Positions 60,204-64,000 of a stretch of DNA of 64,000 bases are shown here, one piece after another; positions within the stretch are counted from its first letter, which is position 1; each line of letters starts with the position of its first letter. Below the pieces are notes generated by a model. That model saw only the letters and a list, made by a program, of their open reading frames with translations. It did no database searches and was not told where the DNA came from. The stretch is from Anaerocolumna xylanovorans DSM 12503 (GTDB taxonomy: Bacteria; Bacillota; Clostridia; Lachnospirales; Lachnospiraceae): NCBI RefSeq assembly GCF_900143645.1, contig NZ_FRFD01000003.1, positions 1,302,001-1,366,000 of the forward strand, given 5' to 3'. The position numbers and the translations under genes were made by a program.

Positions 60204-61565
60204 TTACGGAAGAACAGGGATTGTCTTATCTGTTATGGCTTTATCAATATAAGTCTGCGCTTTGGCAAGATAATCGTCCACCGATAATAATTCAAGGAAT
60301 AAAGCATCTGTGTTTTCATTCATGTACACTCTCATATCAGAGGGATAAAAGGTCCAGGAGCAATAACCAATCTGATTATTTGTTTGTGCATCCATCAAAA
60401 GTTTGTACTGGTTATTAAGCTTCTCATCGATTCCTTCCAGTTTGCTGATATCAAACTCCTTTAAGGGATACGGCTGATATCCTGCTTCCCTGATGGACTG
60501 GTAATGCCTGTCAAGAGAAGTAAACAGATAATTTAGAACTTCAGCTGCCAGGTCCGGATTATCTGAATTCGCATTTATTGCATAGCCGCCGCCTGTTGCA
60601 AATGGCAGAATAGGTCCTATTCCTTCTTTTGCAGGCATCATTTCAGAATCCCAGTTACAGTCAGGGTATGTTGCTAACAGCTGATTGGAAGCCCATGTTC
60701 CGTCAATCATCATAGCAGCCTTTCCTTCTGCAAAAAAGGCAAGCATATCTTCGTTTGTAACGGACTGGGATGCTTTATCTCCAATCCAGCCATTCTTCCA
60801 CCAGTCTACCATGGTTTGAAATGCATCCTTTATTGCCGCATCCGTATACTTCCCATTTCCTTCCATTGCTGCCTTTACGGCCTTAGGTCCTGCATAACAG
60901 CTTGAAAAAGTAGAATAAAGCCAGTCTACAGCGCCCTGATAATTAGAATTACCGAAAGCTATCGGAATAATATCTTTTTCTTTCACCTTCTTCATTAATT
61001 CCACCAGTTCATCCTCAGTTTGAGGTACTTCCCATCCATTTTTCTCCATTACATCCATATTATAGTACATTACCATTCCTTCAAAGGATGTCGGAAGAGA
61101 ATACAGCTTATCATTATAGAAGCAGCTTTTATATGCCCAATCATAGAACAGATTGGCCCACCCATACTTCTCGGCATAATCTCCAAGCTCTAATACCCTG
61201 CTTCCTTTTGCAAACTCTGCCACATCCGTAGGCCCGTCCAAATCCATTATATCCGGCCCTCCTCCGCCTGCAACCTCTACCTGAAGGCTCTGCCTGTCAT
61301 TATACATTTTTATCTCAATATTAACATCCGGAAACGCTTTCTTCAGCGGTTCGTCTATGTACTTTTCCCTTACAGCCACCTGACTATCATCTGCCAGATA
61401 GCATGATATAACTATTTTTTCTTTGTCTTTACTACTTTTTCCGGTATCTGCTGTACCGCTCCCACCTCCTGACTGATTTCCATTTCCACCAGAACTACAT
61501 GCAGCCATTGTACACATCATTGCTGTTACCAAACACATTGACAAGATCTTTTTTAAACTTTTCAT
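60204..61565 (-). CDS. Carbohydrate ABC transporter substrate-binding lipoprotein (family 1)
   Basis: A 453-residue binding protein. The frame is open far upstream to 61919, where it overlaps ribokinase and is not coding. The ATG at 61565 (or 61568) with AAGGAGGA gives a lipoprotein signal with lipobox TMAACS. The body shows the family 1 pattern: VNIEIKMYNDRQSLQVEVAGGGGPDIMDLDGP in two stretches, LPTSFEGMVMYYNMDVMEKNGW, and FFAEGKAAMMIDGTWASNQ. It feeds the two permeases downstream. The ligand is probably the ribosyl compound handled by the DraG-type enzymes, which is inference from context. Confidence 0.92.
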   Translation of the reverse strand: MKSLKKILSMCLVTAMMCTMAACSSGGNGNQSGGGSGTADTGKSSKDKEKIVISCYLADDSQVAVREKYIDEPLKKAFPDVNIEIKMYNDRQSLQVEVAGGGGPDIMDLDGPTDVAEFAKGSRVLELGDYAEKYGWANLFYDWAYKSCFYNDKLYSLPTSFEGMVMYYNMDVMEKNGWEVPQTEDELVELMKKVKEKDIIPIAFGNSNYQGAVDWLYSTFSSCYAGPKAVKAAMEGNGKYTDAAIKDAFQTMVDWWKNGWIGDKASQSVTNEDMLAFFAEGKAAMMIDGTWASNQLLATYPDCNWDSEMMPAKEGIGPILPFATGGGYAINANSDNPDLAAEVLNYLFTSLDRHYQSIREAGYQPYPLKEFDISKLEGIDEKLNNQYKLLMDAQTNNQIGYCSWTFYPSDMRVYMNENTDALFLELLSVDDYLAKAQTYIDKAITDKTIPVLP

Positions 61566-61641
61566 CATATTCCTCCTTAATATATTAGATTCTTTGAATC
61601 TCAAGGCCTCATAGAAAGCCTTCAGTACCAATAAAGGAAAA

Positions 61642-62577
61642 TTATTGCTGCCAGTGCTTAAGTATGTCTTCCACCTCTTTTCTATCCGGGATGGAACTTT
61701 GTGCCCCCTTCCTTGTAACTGCAATGGAAGAAGCACAGTTAGCAAATATAACTGCCTCTTTAACACTCTTGCCTTCCGAAAGAGCTGTAACGAATGCTCC
61801 GTTAAAGCAGTCTCCGGCAGCCGTGGTATCAACGGCCTCCACTTTTCTGGCAGGATAAAGTGCTTCCATTTGCCTGCTGATATACAGTGTTCCCTTTTCT
61901 CCCAATGTGACCAACACATTAGGAACTCCCTTTTCTAAAAGAATGCGGGCTCCTTCCCTGATGTTTTCTGGTGATATTTTTGTCTGTCCGCTTAACATAA
62001 TTAACTCTGTCTCATTTGGTGTTATGTAATCAATATTTTCAAAAATATCCTCGGGCAGCGTCTTAGGATTCGGTGCCGGAGCAGGATTTAAAATAACTGT
62101 TTTATTCAATTCTTTTGCCCGTCTTATTCCATACATAATGGTTTCAAGGGGTATTTCCATCTGAACCATGACATAGTCGCTTTCCTGAATAAGGTTATCG
62201 TTCTGCTTCAGATATTCAACATTACACGCATTATTGGCACCGGAAATAACCACAATACTGTTATCTCCCTTCTCATTTACATATATCACTGCAGTCCCGG
62301 TAGGTATATTCTCCGTTTTCATGATGAAAGAAGCATCCGCACCGCTTCCTGCTATATTACACACAAGCTTTTCACCCATGTTGTCATCACCTACGCAGCC
62401 AAGCATTGCAACATCCCCACCCAGCCTTCCGGCTGCATAGGCTTGATTTGCTCCTTTGCCTCCCGGAATGTAAGAAAGATTGTCTCCCAGTACCGTTTCT
62501 CCTATTGCCGGCATGCGCTTCATCTCAATTATCATATCCATATTTAAACTTCCGATAATCAGAATCCGCTTTTTCAA
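61642..62577 (-). CDS. rbsK: Ribokinase
   Basis: A 311-residue kinase that phosphorylates ribose at O5. The signature motifs are exact: GSLNMDMIIEMKRMPAIGET, PGGKGANQAYAAGRLGGDVAMLGCVGDD, NPAPAPNPKTLPEDI, and the catalytic DTTAAGDCFNGAFVTAL. The start is a TTG at 62577 with GGAGGTGG upstream. It is the first gene of the locus, so ribose (or 2-deoxyribose) is probably the released sugar. A sigma-A promoter lies 70 nt upstream, and the divergent gene encodes a second ribokinase domain fused to a regulator. Confidence 0.95.
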   Translation of the reverse strand: MKKRILIIGSLNMDMIIEMKRMPAIGETVLGDNLSYIPGGKGANQAYAAGRLGGDVAMLGCVGDDNMGEKLVCNIAGSGADASFIMKTENIPTGTAVIYVNEKGDNSIVVISGANNACNVEYLKQNDNLIQESDYVMVQMEIPLETIMYGIRRAKELNKTVILNPAPAPNPKTLPEDIFENIDYITPNETELIMLSGQTKISPENIREGARILLEKGVPNVLVTLGEKGTLYISRQMEALYPARKVEAVDTTAAGDCFNGAFVTALSEGKSVKEAVIFANCASSIAVTRKGAQSSIPDRKEVEDILKHWQQ

Positions 62578-62644
62578 AACACCACCTCCAATTCGATGTT
62601 TTCATTCATGAAAATGTTTTCCTAAACTCTTTTCCTATGCATTT

Positions 62645-62673
62645 ATAATAATATTATTTTCAAACTAAGTCAA
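62645..62673 (-). promoter_or_regulatory. Sigma-A promoter of the rbsK/importer/DraG operon
   Basis: TTGACT, 17 bp, TATTAT on the minus strand. The repeat cluster starts about 55 bp upstream of the -35 box. Confidence 0.75.
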
Positions 62674-62727
62674 TACCATTTTATAATATTGTCATTTTTT
62701 ATATTTTTAAGGCATATAATTATGCAT

Positions 62728-62782
62728 ATTGTACACATTCAAAGCATGGTACAATTATGGTACAATTCGCTCTGGTACATAT
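62728..62782. promoter_or_regulatory. Cluster of GTAC-containing operator-like repeats
   Basis: Three direct copies of TGGTACA(A/T) with GG at 62748, 62759 and 62774, and one inverted ATTGTAC at 62729 that makes an ATTGTAC/GTACAAT pair with the first copy. They lie between the two divergent promoters, as expected for sites of the LacI-type regulator encoded next to them. Confidence 0.65.
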
Positions 62783-62805
62783 GTTTACCTATAATTTGAA
62801 TTTTA

Positions 62806-62834
62806 TTGACAATAAGCCTTTTATTATCCATAAT
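62806..62834 (+). promoter_or_regulatory. Sigma-A promoter of the LacI-ribokinase fusion gene
   Basis: TTGACA, 17 bp, CATAAT on the plus strand, about 25 nt before the start codon. The GTAC repeats lie just upstream of its -35 box. Confidence 0.75.
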
Positions 62835-62858
62835 AAAATAAAAAAGGCTGAGGTTGTT

Positions 62859-64000
62859 ATGACAATCAAAGAGATAGCTGCTCTTGCAGGTGTATCGATA
62901 TCTACGGTATCTAAAATTATTAATAATAAAGATCTGAATATTAATCCCGAAACACGCAACCGGGTTTTAAAAATAGTAAAAGAATATAACTATACCCCTT
63001 ATGGTATGATCAAAAATACATCTTCTTCGAAAAACTTTGTACTGGGTGTACTTCTATGTAACTCAGGAGAATCCCCCCTTATGCTGAATGGTATTTTGGC
63101 GGCTGCACAGGAAAACGGCTACAGCGTAATGGTTTTAGACAGTCAGAATTCTGTCAATACAGAATTGAAAAACATATCCGTTTTATGCAAAAACAACGTA
63201 GATGGAGTTATCTGGGAGCCAGTGCAGGAGGACAGTGTGCTACACGAGCATTACCTTAATGACCTGAACATACCCGTCTGTTATATCAACAATAAAATAA
63301 GTACCGATGAATATTACATTGACTTTGCCCAAATGGGTTATTTTATGGCTCAAAAATTAATTGAATACAAACATTCCAAAATTGCTTGTATTATAAAGAA
63401 AAGCAGCCGACGCTCCCAGCTTGTTTTAGAAGGTTTTAAAAAATGTCTGTATGATAACCAGATTGCTTATAACGATAAAATGGTATTTTCAGTGGAGGAT
63501 GAAGACTATATCCAAAAGATTATTACCCATGAGATTTCCGGTATTATATGCTCGCATTTCGCATCAGCACTGGTGCTTTATGGTAATATGACGAAACTTC
63601 GGCACTACATTCCATCCGATTTATCTTTAGTCAGCCTGAAGGATGATGCAAGAGACCCTCTTCCCTACCCCAAAATTTCCACGGTCTCGATTCCTTACAA
63701 ATCCTTTGGCAGCCATGTGTGCCAATGCTTAATTGCAGAATGCGAAAAGAGCAGCATGCATATGCCGCCCTTTTCTCCGGACTATGTTTTTGATAATGAG
63801 GATAGCTTATCCTCCCCTTACTACTACCGTACAAAAAAAATCGTGGTTGTCGGCAGTATCAACATTGACTGTACCTTTAACGTGGATTTCCTTCCCCAGG
63901 CCGGCAAGACTACTAAAATATTAAATTCTGCTGTAACCTTAGGAGGCAAGGGAGCCAATCAGGCAATAGGAGTATCAAAATTAGGCAGAGAAGTTTCTCT
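62859..64000 (+). CDS. LacI-type regulator fused to a ribokinase domain (truncated by the window end)
   Basis: At least 380 residues, open at the window edge. I translated it by hand and found no stop. Residues 1-50 are a LacI helix-turn-helix (MTIKEIAALAGVSISTVSKIINN, with VSxSTVSK). Residues 58-320 are a periplasmic-binding-like effector domain (FVLGVLLCNSGESPL; IPSDLSLVSLKDD). From about residue 326 a PfkB ribokinase domain starts (KIVVVGSINIDCTFNVDFLPQAGKT; GGKGANQAIGVSKLG). The rest of the kinase lies outside. The fusion may couple sugar phosphorylation to control of the divergent operon, or simply bundle two functions. Confidence 0.9.
   Translation, partial: MTIKEIAALAGVSISTVSKIINNKDLNINPETRNRVLKIVKEYNYTPYGMIKNTSSSKNFVLGVLLCNSGESPLMLNGILAAAQENGYSVMVLDSQNSVNTELKNISVLCKNNVDGVIWEPVQEDSVLHEHYLNDLNIPVCYINNKISTDEYYIDFAQMGYFMAQKLIEYKHSKIACIIKKSSRRSQLVLEGFKKCLYDNQIAYNDKMVFSVEDEDYIQKIITHEISGIICSHFASALVLYGNMTKLRHYIPSDLSLVSLKDDARDPLPYPKISTVSIPYKSFGSHVCQCLIAECEKSSMHMPPFSPDYVFDNEDSLSSPYYYRTKKIVVVGSINIDCTFNVDFLPQAGKTTKILNSAVTLGGKGANQAIGVSKLGREVS

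Noticed and set aside
61566..61919. Upstream extension of the sugar-binding lipoprotein frame by 118 codons
   Set aside because: It overlaps the end of ribokinase, has no signal-like or family sequence, and a lipoprotein signal with AAGGAGG begins at 61565.
1..64000. CRISPR arrays, tRNA or rRNA genes, transposases and phage genes
   Set aside because: I looked for regularly spaced repeats, cloverleaf-like sequences and hallmark proteins and saw none.

Overview
The window looks like chromosomal DNA from an anaerobic, spore-forming, low-GC Gram-positive bacterium of the Lachnospiraceae / Clostridium cluster XIV type. The evidence is spoIVA, a Spo0A-type output domain, YesM/YesN and LplB/LplC-type sugar systems, AAAGGAGG ribosome binding sites, sigma-A promoters, and the gene order ylxM-ffh-rpsP-khpA-rimM-trmD-rplS-lepB-rbgA-rnhB. 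Most genes lie on the minus strand. I saw no rRNA, tRNA, CRISPR array, transposase or phage module.

Layout. 1-3.6 kb: rnhA, a possible divergent ThyX-like protein, an acetyltransferase and a secreted S8 protease with a chitin-binding-type tail. 4.0-14.5 kb: the most unusual region, a co-directional run of about 12 genes. It starts with a 55-residue YezD/DUF2292 gene and an FMN split-barrel protein, then two nitrogenase component 1-like subunits, cysteine synthase, a NifX-like cofactor protein, a sulfonate/taurine-type ABC importer, and a DUF4418-FtsX-LolD-type module. NifH and NifB are absent. A strong intrinsic terminator sits in front of the first nitrogenase-like gene with no room for a new promoter after it, which suggests attenuation. 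The partner genes point to organosulfur use rather than N2 fixation. 14.5-27.3 kb: a mannoside (possibly N-glycan) locus with GH38, GH130, LplB/LplC permeases, two solute-binding proteins and a YesM/YesN two-component system.

27.6-30.7 kb: an orphan response regulator with a Spo0A-like output domain, a GHKL sensor and a small unknown protein. 30.7-34.5 kb: genes matching the three parts of a biotin transcarboxylase (12S, 5S and 1.3S equivalents), followed by the decayed remnant of a polyketide-type malonyl transferase. 34.7-49.2 kb: a membrane-anchored MutS-like ATPase, a NlpC/P60 hydrolase, spoIVA, gpsA-plsY-der, an acetyltransferase, prs, and the housekeeping set pgeF-yraN-GNAT-ylqH-rnhB-rbgA-lepB. 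49.3-54.1 kb: the ribosomal/SRP operon. A stem-loop repeat family occurs upstream of both lepB and ylxM-ffh, and its edge supplies their Shine-Dalgarno-like sequence.

54.1-64 kb: a sugar locus with two ADP-ribosylglycohydrolase-family proteins, a PfkB kinase, an ABC importer and ribokinase. It is divergent from a window-truncated gene that fuses a LacI-type regulator to a ribokinase domain. A cluster of GGTACA repeats lies between the two promoters. The parts suggest uptake of a ribosyl-containing compound, cleavage of its glycosidic bond and phosphorylation of the sugar; the substrate cannot be read from sequence.
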